From Cohnella terricola (GTDB taxonomy: Bacteria > Bacillota > Bacilli > Paenibacillales > Paenibacillaceae), in contig NZ_VNJJ01000006.1 in assembly GCF_007786475.1 (NCBI RefSeq), positions 300,902-364,901 of the forward strand: 64,000 bases of DNA. Reading direction: 5' to 3'. Below are positions 16,122-25,192 of this stretch, in pieces. The notes below the pieces were generated by a model. The model searched no databases and was not told the origin of the DNA. It worked only from the letters and a program-made list of their open reading frames with translations. Position 1 is the first letter of the stretch; every line of letters starts with the position of its first letter. The position numbers and the translations under genes were made by a program.

Positions 16122-17195
16122 TTATTTCCGGTGCATTTTAAATTCCAAGAACAACTCGTTATAGTGGGACAGCATTTTTTTGCCGAGATTTTTGTACACT
16201 TCCAGCTTATCCGTCAGTTCCGGGTCTGGATAGAAGCGCTCGTCTCCCGAGATATCCTCCGGCAACAGCTTAAGCGCCTCAGCGTTCGGCGTCGAGTAGC
16301 CGACATATTCAGTGTTCCGGGCCGCGACCTCGGGATCCAGCATAAAGTTGATGAACTTATGCGCCCCCTCTAAGTTCCGCGCCGTCTTCGGAATAACCAT
16401 GTTATCGAACCACAGGTTCGAGCCTTCCTCCGGAATCACGTAGTCAAGCTTATCGTTCTGGTCCATAATCTCCGACGCATCCCCGGACCAGACGACACCG
16501 ACCGCCGCCTCTTCGCCCGCGAGTAGCATCTTAATCTCGTCGCCGACGATCGCCTTGACGTTCGGCGTCAGCGTGCCGAGCTTCCGCTTCGCTTCCTGCA
16601 GATGCTCTTCGTTCGTGTCGTTCAGCGAGTAGTTCAGGCTGTTGAGTCCGAAGCCGATCACTTCCCGCGCCCCGTCCACGAGCAGGATTTGATTGCGCAA
16701 ATCCTCGCTCCACAAGTCGTTCCAACTGGTGAACGTCTTCCCGTCGAGCATCTCGGTATTATAGATGATCCCGACCGTTCCCCAGAAATACGGGATCGAA
16801 TATTGGTTTCCGGGGTCAAAGCTTAAGTCCATAAACCGCGAATCGATATTCGTCAGATTCGGAATCTTCGCATGATCGATCGGGAGCAGCAGGTTTTCTT
16901 CTTTCATTTTACTGATCGCATATTCCGAAGGAATGGCGACGTCGAACGTCGTGCCGCCTTGTTCGATCTTCGTCATCATCGCCTCGTTCGAATCGAACGT
17001 CTGGTAAATGATTTTCAGTCCCGTTTCCTTCTCGAACTCCGCGATCAGCTCCGGATCGATGTAATCGCCCCAGTTGTAGATCGTCAATGTATCCGATCCC
17101 GAGTACCCGTGGGAAGAGTTCAGATACGACGTCCAGTACATGAGGCCGAACGCGGCGATGAACACCGCAAGAAATAAGCGTACCAATTGCGTCAT
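16122..17195 (-). CDS. potD: spermidine/putrescine ABC transporter substrate-binding protein
   Basis: A 357-residue PotD-type binding protein (TLTIYNWGDYIDPELIAEFE, then GTTFDVAIPSEYAISKM, PYFWGTVGIIYNTEM). It captures polyamines outside the cell for the PotBC permease. The N-terminus has a hydrophobic segment (LFLAVFIAAFGLMYW) but no lipobox cysteine. It is therefore probably a membrane-anchored or secreted form and not a lipoprotein. The ATG at 17195 overlaps the potC stop (ATGA), and I prefer it to the open extension to 17213. It is the fourth gene of potABCD. Confidence 0.92.
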   Translation of the reverse strand: MTQLVRLFLAVFIAAFGLMYWTSYLNSSHGYSGSDTLTIYNWGDYIDPELIAEFEKETGLKIIYQTFDSNEAMMTKIEQGGTTFDVAIPSEYAISKMKEENLLLPIDHAKIPNLTNIDSRFMDLSFDPGNQYSIPYFWGTVGIIYNTEMLDGKTFTSWNDLWSEDLRNQILLVDGAREVIGFGLNSLNYSLNDTNEEHLQEAKRKLGTLTPNVKAIVGDEIKMLLAGEEAAVGVVWSGDASEIMDQNDKLDYVIPEEGSNLWFDNMVIPKTARNLEGAHKFINFMLDPEVAARNTEYVGYSTPNAEALKLLPEDISGDERFYPDPELTDKLEVYKNLGKKMLSHYNELFLEFKMHRK

Positions 17196-17998
17196 GGCTG
17201 TACGACCCCCCAATCAGGCTTGCGGCTGCTCCGCCGGGTCAGGAAATAATAGCCCACGACAAGCGAGATCGTGAACAGGAAAATAAGCGTCGACAGCGCG
17301 TTGATCGAAGGCGAGATGCCGTGGCGCGCCCGCGAGTAGATCTCGACCGATAACGTCGAGTAGCCGTTGCCAGTCACGAAGAATGTCACCGCGAAGTCGT
17401 CGAGCGAGTACGTCAGCGCCATGAAGAAACCCGCGAAGATGCCGGGGCGCAAGAAAGGCAGCACGACTTTGGTCAGCACGTCCCATCCGCTCGCTCCGAG
17501 ATCCTTGGCTGCATCGATCAGCGTCGGGCTCATCTCCTGTAGCTTCGGCAGCACCATTAACACGACGATCGGCACACTGAACGCGATATGCGATAGCAAT
17601 ACCGAGGTGAACCCGAGCTTAATCCCGATCATTGTGAAGAAGATCAGGAACGATGCTCCGATAATGACGTCCGGGCTCACGATAAGCACGTTGTTCATCG
17701 CCAGCAGCGTATTGCGCGGCCTGTTGCGGCGCACTCTCTGGATCGCCAGCGCCCCGACCACGCCGAGAATCGTCGAGATCGCAGACGATAACAGCGCGAT
17801 GACGACTGTGTTTAGCACGATAATGAACAGACGCGTGTCGTGGAACACTTCCTTGTACCATTCCAGCGTAAAGCCTTCGAACCCTTGCATCGTCCCCGCG
17901 CTATTAAACGAATAGTACGTTAAGTAGAGAATCGGCGCATACAAAACGAGAAAAACGACGACGAGATACGATTGAGCGAGTTTGCCGTTCTTTTTCAT
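17192..17998 (-). CDS. potC: spermidine/putrescine ABC transporter permease PotC
   Basis: 268 residues with six membrane segments and the inner-membrane permease motif region around DAAKDLGASGWDVLTKVVLP, which docks on PotA. The N-terminus reads YLVVVFLVLYAPILYLTYYSF, as in PotC. The start ATG overlaps the potB stop by four bases, and its own stop overlaps potD, so translation of the operon is tightly coupled. Confidence 0.93.
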   Translation of the reverse strand: MKKNGKLAQSYLVVVFLVLYAPILYLTYYSFNSAGTMQGFEGFTLEWYKEVFHDTRLFIIVLNTVVIALLSSAISTILGVVGALAIQRVRRNRPRNTLLAMNNVLIVSPDVIIGASFLIFFTMIGIKLGFTSVLLSHIAFSVPIVVLMVLPKLQEMSPTLIDAAKDLGASGWDVLTKVVLPFLRPGIFAGFFMALTYSLDDFAVTFFVTGNGYSTLSVEIYSRARHGISPSINALSTLIFLFTISLVVGYYFLTRRSSRKPDWGVVQP

Positions 17999-18801
17999 CG
18001 GATCGTATTCCTCGCTCCCCGGTTACCGGTCATCAGCATGATGACGGCCATTACGATAATGAGCAGCACGGCGATGGCCGAGCCCATGCCCCAGTCCTGC
18101 GTCACGAGAAAATGCTGCTCGATCGCCGTACCGAGCGTCACGACGCGGTTGCCCGCGATCAAGCGCGTGATCATGAACAGGCTTAGCGCCGGAATGAACA
18201 CCGCTTGGCAGCCCGCCTTCACTCCTCCGAGCGTAAGCGGGAACACGACGCGACGGAACGTCATCCACGGCGAAGCCCCGAGATCCCGGGAAGCGTACAC
18301 CAGGGACGGGTTCAGTTCCTCGATCGCGTTATAGATCGGCAGAATCATGAACGGGATAAAAATATAAACCGACACGAACACGAAGCTGAAGTCGGTGAAC
18401 AGAATTTGCTGCGTCCCGATACCGACCATCTCGAACACCGAGTTGACGAAGCCGTACGTGCCGAATAAGCCGATGAAGGCGTACGCCTTCAGCAGCAGAT
18501 TGATCCAGCTTGGCACGATGACGAGAAGCAGCCAAAGCTGCTTATGCTTCGTGCGCGTCAGCCAATAAGCCGTCGGATACGCGACTAGCAGCGAGAACGC
18601 CGTAATCAGCAGCGCGTACCAGAACGAGTTAAACGTCATGCGCAGATAGACGGGCGTCAGGAACTTCTGGAAGTTGCCCAACGTAAAATGTCCCTCTACG
18701 TCAAAGAAGGAGTTATAGACGATCAACACGATCGGCGTCGCGACGAACAGGAGCATCCAGGCCGCGTACGGGATCAGATACAGATTGCGCGTTCTCGTCA
18801 T
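17995..18801 (-). CDS. potB: spermidine/putrescine ABC transporter permease PotB
   Basis: 268 residues, six membrane segments. The EAA-type loop ([20 protein letters not shown]) contacts the ATPase, and the N-terminus [20 protein letters not shown] is typical of PotB. It overlaps potA upstream and potC downstream by ATGA junctions. Together with PotC it forms the channel for polyamine import. Confidence 0.93.
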   Translation of the reverse strand: MTRTRNLYLIPYAAWMLLFVATPIVLIVYNSFFDVEGHFTLGNFQKFLTPVYLRMTFNSFWYALLITAFSLLVAYPTAYWLTRTKHKQLWLLLVIVPSWINLLLKAYAFIGLFGTYGFVNSVFEMVGIGTQQILFTDFSFVFVSVYIFIPFMILPIYNAIEELNPSLVYASRDLGASPWMTFRRVVFPLTLGGVKAGCQAVFIPALSLFMITRLIAGNRVVTLGTAIEQHFLVTQDWGMGSAIAVLLIIVMAVIMLMTGNRGARNTIR

Positions 18802-19919
18802 TGCCGCTCACCTTCCGCAGCGGCGGTTCCGTTCTGACCATACCCTTCCAGCCTCCGGTCGAACTCCTCTTCCGTCTCGCCGAAGCGCATGACGTGGATT
18901 GCTTCGGGATCGAAGCGCAGCCCTACGCTATCTCCAACGGCCGCCCTCTTCGTCGAATGGACAAGCCATTCGTTGCCTGCCTGGTCGTAACCGCTGATCT
19001 CGTAGTGCACGCCGCGGAACAATTGGCTGTCGATCTTGATCACCAGATTGCCCTGTTCCGGCTCCGTCATCTCCAAGTCTTCCGGCCTGATGATAATCTC
19101 CACCGTTTCGTTCGGAGAGAATCCCCGGTCCACGCATTCGAACTGCTGTCCCGCGAACTCCGCCAGGAAGTCGCGGATCATCCGCCCGGGCACGATATTC
19201 GATTCGCCGATGAAGTCGGCCACGAACCGGTTGATCGGCTCGTCGTAGATGTCGATTGGAGTTCCGCTTTGCTGGATCTCCCCCTCGTTCAGGACGAAGA
19301 TCTCGTCCGACATGGCGAGCGCCTCTTCTTGGTCGTGCGTGACGAAAATAAACGTGATGCCGAGCCTGCGCTGCAGCTCCCGCAGCTCGTACTGCATCTC
19401 GGTGCGCAGCTTCAGATCCAGCGCGGATAGCGGTTCGTCGAGCAGCAGAATCTCCGGCTCGTTCACGATCGCGCGGGCGATCGCCACCCGCTGCCTCTGA
19501 CCGCCGGACATCTCCGAAATTTCCCGTTCCTCGTAACCGGCGAGGTTCACGAATCGGAGCGCTTCCTTCACCTTCTCCGCGATGTCGGCTTTCTTCATTT
19601 TCTTGATGCGCAGGCCGAACGCGACATTCTCGAACACATTCAGGTGCGGGAATAACGCGTAATCCTGAAATACCGTGTTCACCTGGCGCTTATCCGCCGG
19701 AACGTTGTTGATCACTTTGCCATTGAAGTAAATGTTGCCCTCCGTCGGTTCGATGAAGCCCGCGATCAATCGCAGAATCGTCGTCTTGCCGCAACCGGAC
19801 GGTCCGAGCAGCGTGTAAAACTTACCGCGCTCGATCTCGAAGCTGACCTTGTTCAGCACCGTGTCCTGGTCGTATTTTTTCGTCACGTTTTCGAACCGAA
19901 TAATCGTCTTCTCTGTCAT
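18798..19919 (-). CDS. potA: spermidine/putrescine ABC transporter ATPase
   Basis: A 373-residue ABC ATPase: Walker A (GPSGCGKTT), Q-loop ([10 protein letters not shown]), signature (MSGGQRQR), Walker B ([11 protein letters not shown]) and a C-terminal TOBE-type domain from about 285. The pattern [20 protein letters not shown] fits PotA. It is the first gene of potABCD, with a promoter-like sequence about 50-80 bases upstream. The last residues are Gly/Ala/Glu-rich and variable. Confidence 0.94.
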   Translation of the reverse strand: MTEKTIIRFENVTKKYDQDTVLNKVSFEIERGKFYTLLGPSGCGKTTILRLIAGFIEPTEGNIYFNGKVINNVPADKRQVNTVFQDYALFPHLNVFENVAFGLRIKKMKKADIAEKVKEALRFVNLAGYEEREISEMSGGQRQRVAIARAIVNEPEILLLDEPLSALDLKLRTEMQYELRELQRRLGITFIFVTHDQEEALAMSDEIFVLNEGEIQQSGTPIDIYDEPINRFVADFIGESNIVPGRMIRDFLAEFAGQQFECVDRGFSPNETVEIIIRPEDLEMTEPEQGNLVIKIDSQLFRGVHYEISGYDQAGNEWLVHSTKRAAVGDSVGLRFDPEAIHVMRFGETEEEFDRRLEGYGQNGTAAAEGERQ

Positions 19920-19969
19920 TTCCGGTTATCGTCCTCTTTCCGGGTACATACCCATGATCTTTTGACTTC

Positions 19970-19999
19970 ATTATACAAAAATAGACTCGCAACAACCAA
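19970..19999 (-). promoter_or_regulatory. putative promoter of potABCD
   Basis: On the minus strand TTGGTT (19999-19994), 18-bp spacer, TATAAT (19975-19970). The -10 box is perfect. It lies about 50 bases upstream of the potA start codon. Confidence 0.6.
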
Positions 20000-20002
20000 T
20001 GT

Positions 20003-20029
20003 AAAAAAACCGCCAGATATCCCTGGCGG
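20003..20029 (-). terminator. intrinsic terminator of the PP2C-like gene
   Basis: CCGCCAG and CTGGCGG around a 6-nt loop, running into a seven-base T tract on the minus strand. It lies 25 bases after the phosphatase stop codon and just upstream of the potA promoter. Confidence 0.88.
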
Positions 20030-20053
20030 TCTTCATTTAGCAGATCGAGCCGA

Positions 20054-20896
20054 TTAGTCAAAATGAATCCGGATCGCCGTCTTATCGTCGGCGACTTTGA
20101 GCCGTGTGTATTTCCCCTGCTGAGATTCGTCGTATTCGTTCGCGATCAACCACTCTGCGTATCCCGATAACCCTTTCTCGTCGATCAACGCGACCATATC
20201 GGACATCGTCGGCGCCGAATCTCCCGCCTTACGGGGCAGGAATAACCCGTCGGTAATCAGCAGCACGGATTCAAGCTGAATCCGGTTGATCATGCCGTGC
20301 TCGACGTAGCGTTCCAACGCCGGATCGCCGTTCAGAATCGCGTATCCTTCCGAAGTGTTTGTTTTTAACCGGTTGGTCTTTATGACCTCGAATACCCTGG
20401 CCCGAATCTCCTTCGGCGGCAATCCTTCGCTCGCGTATCGTTCCCATAGAAGCCGCGACTTCTCGTCGAAGTGATCGACTTGGTCGTGCGTGACGATTCT
20501 CACCGTCCCGTCCTTATAAACCGCAATCAGCATGCAGTCGCCTGTCTGCGCGTATTCGATCTGATGCTCGCCGATTCGAATGACCGCGATGCCCGCAGCC
20601 CATACCGCCTGATTGTCGTCCGCATCCACTCCGCGCTCCAGCATTTCGGTCCGAATGCGTTGATTCGCTTCAAGCACAATGCTTCTTAGGGAGAAAGACC
20701 CGTCCTTGCGATCGATCGACTCGAACACCTTTTTTGCCGTTTGCGAGGCCAGGTACCCTCCGGTTTCCTCGCCTTCGACGCTTGCCAGCGACGTTGCTCC
20801 GTCTAATACGCCGTATATACGCTGCGATTCGTTCAGGATCAATGCGTCTTCGTTCCATTCGTTGCACCCTTGTATTGAAAGATGCTCAATCTTCAT
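20054..20896 (-). CDS. PP2C-like protein phosphatase
   Basis: 280 residues resembling the compact PP2C branch. The N-terminus (QGCNEWNEDALILNE...YGVLDGATSL) carries the first acidic metal ligands (NED, DGA). The middle AQTGDCMLIAVYKDG supplies the GD motif, LLITDGLFLP the SDG-like aspartate, and the C-terminal VADDKTAIRI the final DD. All four metal-binding acidic positions therefore appear present. No partner kinase or RsbT/PrkC-like gene is adjacent. The start ATG follows GGGAGG. A promoter candidate lies inside repeat locus B, so the repeat is part of its leader. Confidence 0.82.
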   Translation of the reverse strand: MKIEHLSIQGCNEWNEDALILNESQRIYGVLDGATSLASVEGEETGGYLASQTAKKVFESIDRKDGSFSLRSIVLEANQRIRTEMLERGVDADDNQAVWAAGIAVIRIGEHQIEYAQTGDCMLIAVYKDGTVRIVTHDQVDHFDEKSRLLWERYASEGLPPKEIRARVFEVIKTNRLKTNTSEGYAILNGDPALERYVEHGMINRIQLESVLLITDGLFLPRKAGDSAPTMSDMVALIDEKGLSGYAEWLIANEYDESQQGKYTRLKVADDKTAIRIHFD

Positions 20897-20918
20897 TCGA
20901 TATCCTCCCGCCCTATGC

Positions 20919-21117
20919 GCTAATAGCGATGCTTTCCATCGTACTTGCTCCCAACCTGCGCCTCAAGAGACAAAAGTAAGCTACTTTTCATCGCTAATCG
21001 TCCAATATATCAAATGAAAGTGGCACTACAACGCTATTATAGATGATTTACATCGTACTTACCCCCAGCCAGCGCTCCCCGAGGCGGAAGTACGATGTTT
21101 TCCATCGCTAATCGTCC
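20919..21117. repeat. hairpin repeat locus B (two diverged units)
   Basis: Two paired units of the same family as loci A and C. The first pair starts GCTAATAGCGATG-CTTTC-CATCGTACTTGCTCC and ends with a decayed element (CTACTTTTCATCGCTAATCG). The second reads AGATG-ATTTA-CATCGTACTTACC ... GGCGGAAGTACGATG-TTTTC-CATCGCTAATCG. The five-base loops differ while the flanking GATG and CATC arms are kept. The locus fills the space between the bmrD terminator and the ribosome binding site of the phosphatase gene. Confidence 0.75.
21004..21031 (-). promoter_or_regulatory. putative promoter of the PP2C-like gene within repeat locus B
   Basis: On the minus strand TTGTAG (21031-21026), 16-bp spacer, TATATT (21009-21004). 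It falls in the spacer between the two repeat units and downstream of the bmrD terminator. It is the best promoter candidate for the phosphatase gene. Confidence 0.45.
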
Positions 21118-21135
21118 TAAGAACCGCTGCCTACG

Positions 21136-21183
21136 AAAAAAAGGGAGCACCCCGCGTAAATACGCGAGATCCCCCCTCTTTTG
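21136..21183 (-). terminator. intrinsic terminator of the bmrCD operon
   Basis: A CGCGTA/TACGCG core stem is extended by G-rich and C-rich outer arms. On the minus strand it is followed by a seven-base T run. Confidence 0.75.
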
Positions 21184-21200
21184 CTTTACATCCGACGCCC

Positions 21201-23222
21201 CTAAGCGACGCCCTCGGCCGCGCCGAGCTGCAGCTGGTACATGGCAAAATATTTGCCGCCCTGCTGCATCAGCTCGTCGTGGTTACCGCGCTCCACGATC
21301 CGGCCGCGATCGAGCACGAGAATCTGGTCGGCCGCGCGGATCGTCGACAGCCGGTGGGCGATGACGAACGTCGTCCGCCCCCGCTTCAGCACGTCGAGCG
21401 CCGCCTGAATGATCGCTTCCGTCTCGGTATCGATGCTTGCCGTCGCTTCGTCCAGGATCAGAATCGCCGGATCAAAAGCGAGCGCTCGCGCGAACGAGAT
21501 CAGTTGCCGCTGACCGGCGGACAGCGTACTGCCTTTCTCGATAACCGGCTCATCGAGCCCGCCCGGCAGTTGCATGAACATATCGTACGCGCCGACGTCG
21601 CGCAGCGCCTGCTCGACTTTTTCACGGGAAATGGACGGATCATCCAGACTGACGTTGGAAGCGATCGTCCCCGTAAACAGGAACGGATCCTGCAGGACGA
21701 TGCCCATATGCTGGCGAAGCTCCTGTTTCGTCATCTTCTTGACGTCCACGCCGTCGATCGAGATCGAGCCGCGTTCCACGTCGTAGAACCGGAATAGCAG
21801 GTTCAGAATCGAGCTCTTGCCCGAACCCGTATGCCCGACGAGCGCGACCGTCTCGCCTTGCTTCGCGCCGAACGTAATGTTTTTCAGCACGTCCTCGCCC
21901 GGCTTATATGCGAAGGACACGTCTTCGAACGACACGTTCCCTTTATAGCGCTCGATCCGGCTATCCGACACCTCGATGCCCGGCTCGTCGAGCAGAGTGA
22001 ATACCCGCTCCGCCGATACCCTCGCCACTTCCAGGTTCGATAGCTGGTTGACGATGCCTACGATCGGCTGCATCATCCGGTTCATATAATCGATGAACGC
22101 GTACAGCACGCCGACCGTAACCGCCGTTCCCAGCCAGTCTCCGGCGAACATCCAGATGACGGCCATGAACAGCACGTTCCGGAACACGTTGACCAAGTTG
22201 TGCGACGTGACCGAATTCAGCGTCAGCAGCTTGTTCTGGTACTTGAAGTACTCGTCGTTCATTTCGTGGAACTCGCCCATCGTCTCTTTTTCCTTACGGA
22301 AAGCTTGAATGATCGGCATGCCCTGGATGGATTCGTTGATCATCCCGTTAATATCGCTTAGCCGGGAACGAATGACATGATTGTATTTGGCCGCGAACTT
22401 GCGGTAGACGACGATCCACACGTAGAGGATCGGGATGAACGGCAGCGCGATCAGCGCCAGATTCGCATCGAGCACGAATACCGCACCGATGATGGCCGCG
22501 ATGTAGATCACGCCGGAGAAAAAGTTCGCCAGAACCGACACGTACAGCTCGCGAATCGCTTCCGTGTCGTTCGTGACCCGGGAAACGACCTTGCCGGCGG
22601 GCAGATTATCGAAGTATTGCACCGGCAATCGCTGGATGTGCCGGAATACGTCGTTGCGCATCTGCCGCACGATCCGGTTGGCGGATACTTGCAGCAGCAG
22701 CCGTTGCCAGTACGCAAGCACGCCGCCGATCAGCAGCAAGCCGACATAGGAGATAGCTAGCATCGCGATGCTGCGAAACTCCGGTTTGTAGAATTCATAT
22801 ACCTCGCCCTTGGTGAGCTTCTCCGCGGGATAATCAAGTTTGGTCCCGTCTTGCATGGCGATCGAGAGAGCGCCGCCTTCGAACGTGCGCTTGCCGGTAT
22901 TCGGCACGCCGGCCGCATCGACGAAGTAATAGCTTCGTCCCGATTGCAGAATTCGCACTTCGCGCCCTTTCGGTTCGCCGGATACAAAATGATCCTCCCG
23001 GATATACCAGCCGTTCTTGTACGAGACCGCATGTTTCGCGTCTTGCTTCGTCTCGTACCACGGCTTTTCGATTCCCATAATATTCGTATCGATCATCCTT
23101 TTGGCGAGGAACGGTCCTACCAGTTCCACGCCGACCGCAATCAGGAGCAACGCGAGCGCGATGATGATCGGTTTCTTATAATTCCATGCATAATTGAACA
23201 ATCGTTTGCCGTTATTGCCCAT
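21201..23222 (-). CDS. bmrD: heterodimeric ABC multidrug exporter, BmrD-like subunit
   Basis: 673 residues, the same length as Bacillus subtilis BmrD (YheH). An N-terminal six-helix exporter domain has an unusual extracytoplasmic insertion between TM1 and TM2 (about 40-140). The nucleotide-binding domain spans about 430-665. Walker A is GHTGSGKSS, Walker B ends in LILDEATAS with the catalytic glutamate intact, but the signature motif reads LSAGQ and not LSGGQ. This fits the asymmetric pair: this subunit supplies the working Walker sites and the degenerate signature. Substrates of such pumps are diverse drugs. It is second in the operon after the BmrC-like gene. Confidence 0.9.
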   Translation of the reverse strand: MGNNGKRLFNYAWNYKKPIIIALALLLIAVGVELVGPFLAKRMIDTNIMGIEKPWYETKQDAKHAVSYKNGWYIREDHFVSGEPKGREVRILQSGRSYYFVDAAGVPNTGKRTFEGGALSIAMQDGTKLDYPAEKLTKGEVYEFYKPEFRSIAMLAISYVGLLLIGGVLAYWQRLLLQVSANRIVRQMRNDVFRHIQRLPVQYFDNLPAGKVVSRVTNDTEAIRELYVSVLANFFSGVIYIAAIIGAVFVLDANLALIALPFIPILYVWIVVYRKFAAKYNHVIRSRLSDINGMINESIQGMPIIQAFRKEKETMGEFHEMNDEYFKYQNKLLTLNSVTSHNLVNVFRNVLFMAVIWMFAGDWLGTAVTVGVLYAFIDYMNRMMQPIVGIVNQLSNLEVARVSAERVFTLLDEPGIEVSDSRIERYKGNVSFEDVSFAYKPGEDVLKNITFGAKQGETVALVGHTGSGKSSILNLLFRFYDVERGSISIDGVDVKKMTKQELRQHMGIVLQDPFLFTGTIASNVSLDDPSISREKVEQALRDVGAYDMFMQLPGGLDEPVIEKGSTLSAGQRQLISFARALAFDPAILILDEATASIDTETEAIIQAALDVLKRGRTTFVIAHRLSTIRAADQILVLDRGRIVERGNHDELMQQGGKYFAMYQLQLGAAEGVA

Positions 23223-23283
23223 CGGTTCGTTTTCACCTACATTTCTTTTTTAAAAAGAGTGGAGTCTATTGATTTCTATACGG

Positions 23284-25035
23284 TTAACCCTCGACGACCG
23301 CCGCGAGCTGTTGCCTGTCGTACTGTTCCTTATACCATCCGCCGAGTTTGAGAAGCTGCTCGTGCGTGCCTTCCTCGGAGATCCGCCCTTCGTCGAGAAC
23401 GATGATCCAATCGGCATGCTGCACGGCGCTTAACCGATGCGTCGTAATAATCGTCGTTTTACCCCTGCGCTCGGTACGTATACCTTCCAGGATCTCCGTC
23501 TCCGTCTTAGCGTCCACCGCCGACAGCGAGTCGTCGAGCATCAGAATTTCCGGATCGGCGATTACAGCGCGCGCGATGCTGACGCGCTGCTTCTGTCCGC
23601 CGGACAATGCGACGCCCTTCTCCCCGACAAGCGTCTCCAGCCCATCCGGCAGGAAGGCGACGTCCTTACGGAACGAAGCCAGCTCAAGTGCGCGATTAAG
23701 CCGCTCTTCATCGCCTGCTTCTTCTTTCGTGCCGAACCAGATATTCTCGCGGATCGTCTTGCTGAACAAGATCGGTTGCTGCGGCACGTAGCCAATCCAG
23801 CCGCGCAGACGGTTCAATTCCAATTCCGTCAGCGGGACGCCCCCTACCGTCAGCGCCCCTTGGCCCATCGGGTATTCACGAAGCAATTGCTTGAGCAACG
23901 TCGTCTTCCCGCTTCCCGTTCGTCCTACGATACCCAGCGTCTGACCCCGGCGCAGGGTGAGTGAGATATCGACGAGATTGTCGATAGAAGAGGACGGGTA
24001 ACGGAACGTCAAACGATCGAAGACGATCGCTTCCGGTACTTCGAGTTCGACCGGCTCTTTCGCTTCCTCCACGTCCGGTTTGACTCCGAGAGTCTCGCTA
24101 ATGCGGTCGAGCGATGCATTTCCCCGCTGCATGATATTGATTAACTCGCCTATCGCGAACATCGGCCAGATCAGCATCCCGAGGAACATGTTGAACGATA
24201 CCATCTCGCCCAGCGTGATGTCTCCGCGGAATACGAGCACCGCGCCGTAGACAAGGCCGATCAGGTAACTGAAGCCTACGAGAATTTTGACCGTCGGCTC
24301 GAACAGGGCGTCGATCTTGGCGACGCGGATATTTTTGCCGAATACGTCGTCGGCCGAGTCGCTGAACCGTTTCCGGTCAGCTTCCTCCTGCACGAATGCG
24401 CGGATGACCCGCACCCCGGATACCGATTCAAGTACCTGGTCGTTTAATCCACCGAAAGCGTCCTGTGCTTTCATAAACCGGTCGTGGATCTTCTTGCCGA
24501 AGTGCTGCATGAGCAGCGCCATGATCGGAAGCGGCAGCAAGGCTGCGATCGTCAGCTTCCAGCTGATTAGGCCCGCCATGACGACAAGGATCGTCGTCAT
24601 GAACAGCGTCGAGTCGATCAGCGTCAGAATGCCGAACCCGGCCGTCGTCGAGACCGCCCCGAGATCGTTCGTCGCGCGGGCCATCAGGTCGCCCGTCCGG
24701 TTGCGCTCGTAGAACGTCGGATTCATCTTCATCAGGTGCCTCATTAATCTGGAACGAAGCAACCGCTCCAGGACGAACGCGCCGCCGAACAGCTTATACA
24801 GCCATATGTAGCTGAGCACGTAACTGGCGACGGTCAGTCCGCTCCAGAAGAGCAGCAGCTCCGCTAATCCGGCCCCCGTCAGCGTTTCCTCCTTGATGCC
24901 GTCGATTGCGATGCCGATCAGCCTGGGGGGAACGATATCGATGATCCCGACCAACGTCAGCAGCACAATCGCGATTGTGTACCTTTTCCATTGCATTTTA
25001 AAATACCAACTTAACTTCTTCAAAACGATGAACAT
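23284..25035 (-). CDS. bmrC: heterodimeric ABC multidrug exporter, BmrC-like subunit
   Basis: 583 residues. The exporter membrane domain occupies about 1-310 and the nucleotide-binding domain 335-575. Walker A is GRTGSGKTT and the signature LSGGQ is canonical, but Walker B reads LMLDDSLSAVD, with Asp in place of the catalytic Glu. The degenerate ATP site is thus formed by this subunit's Walker motifs and the LSAGQ of the partner, matching BmrC/BmrD-type heterodimers. The gene follows a leader of about 325 nt with a small peptide gene and two terminators, so expression is probably controlled by attenuation. Confidence 0.9.
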   Translation of the reverse strand: MFIVLKKLSWYFKMQWKRYTIAIVLLTLVGIIDIVPPRLIGIAIDGIKEETLTGAGLAELLLFWSGLTVASYVLSYIWLYKLFGGAFVLERLLRSRLMRHLMKMNPTFYERNRTGDLMARATNDLGAVSTTAGFGILTLIDSTLFMTTILVVMAGLISWKLTIAALLPLPIMALLMQHFGKKIHDRFMKAQDAFGGLNDQVLESVSGVRVIRAFVQEEADRKRFSDSADDVFGKNIRVAKIDALFEPTVKILVGFSYLIGLVYGAVLVFRGDITLGEMVSFNMFLGMLIWPMFAIGELINIMQRGNASLDRISETLGVKPDVEEAKEPVELEVPEAIVFDRLTFRYPSSSIDNLVDISLTLRRGQTLGIVGRTGSGKTTLLKQLLREYPMGQGALTVGGVPLTELELNRLRGWIGYVPQQPILFSKTIRENIWFGTKEEAGDEERLNRALELASFRKDVAFLPDGLETLVGEKGVALSGGQKQRVSIARAVIADPEILMLDDSLSAVDAKTETEILEGIRTERRGKTTIITTHRLSAVQHADWIIVLDEGRISEEGTHEQLLKLGGWYKEQYDRQQLAAVVEG

Positions 25036-25083
25036 ATCTATCCGTTCACATCCTTCTATGCGGTTATACTTGATGAAAGAACA

Positions 25084-25117
25084 AAAAAGGCATATCGCCG
25101 TAAGCGATACGCCTTAG
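25084..25117 (-). terminator. second leader terminator upstream of bmrC
   Basis: On the minus strand AAGGCGTATCGC and GCGATATGCCT form a long stem followed by TTTTTTG. It lies about 50 bases upstream of the bmrC start codon, so transcripts must pass it to express the exporter. Confidence 0.8.
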
Positions 25118-25146
25118 AGGGACGGATACCCATCCCTCGTCGCGGT

Positions 25147-25185
25147 CGGGGCCAGAGCCGGCGTTTCAACGCCGCTGCAGCCCCG
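25147..25185 (-). promoter_or_regulatory. GC-rich hairpin between the two leader terminators
   Basis: CGGGGC/GCCCCG outer arms and GGCGTT/AACGCC inner arms give an extended hairpin without a T tract. It sits between terminators 1 and 2 and may be an alternative-fold partner. Confidence 0.5.
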
Positions 25186-25192
25186 ATTGCGA

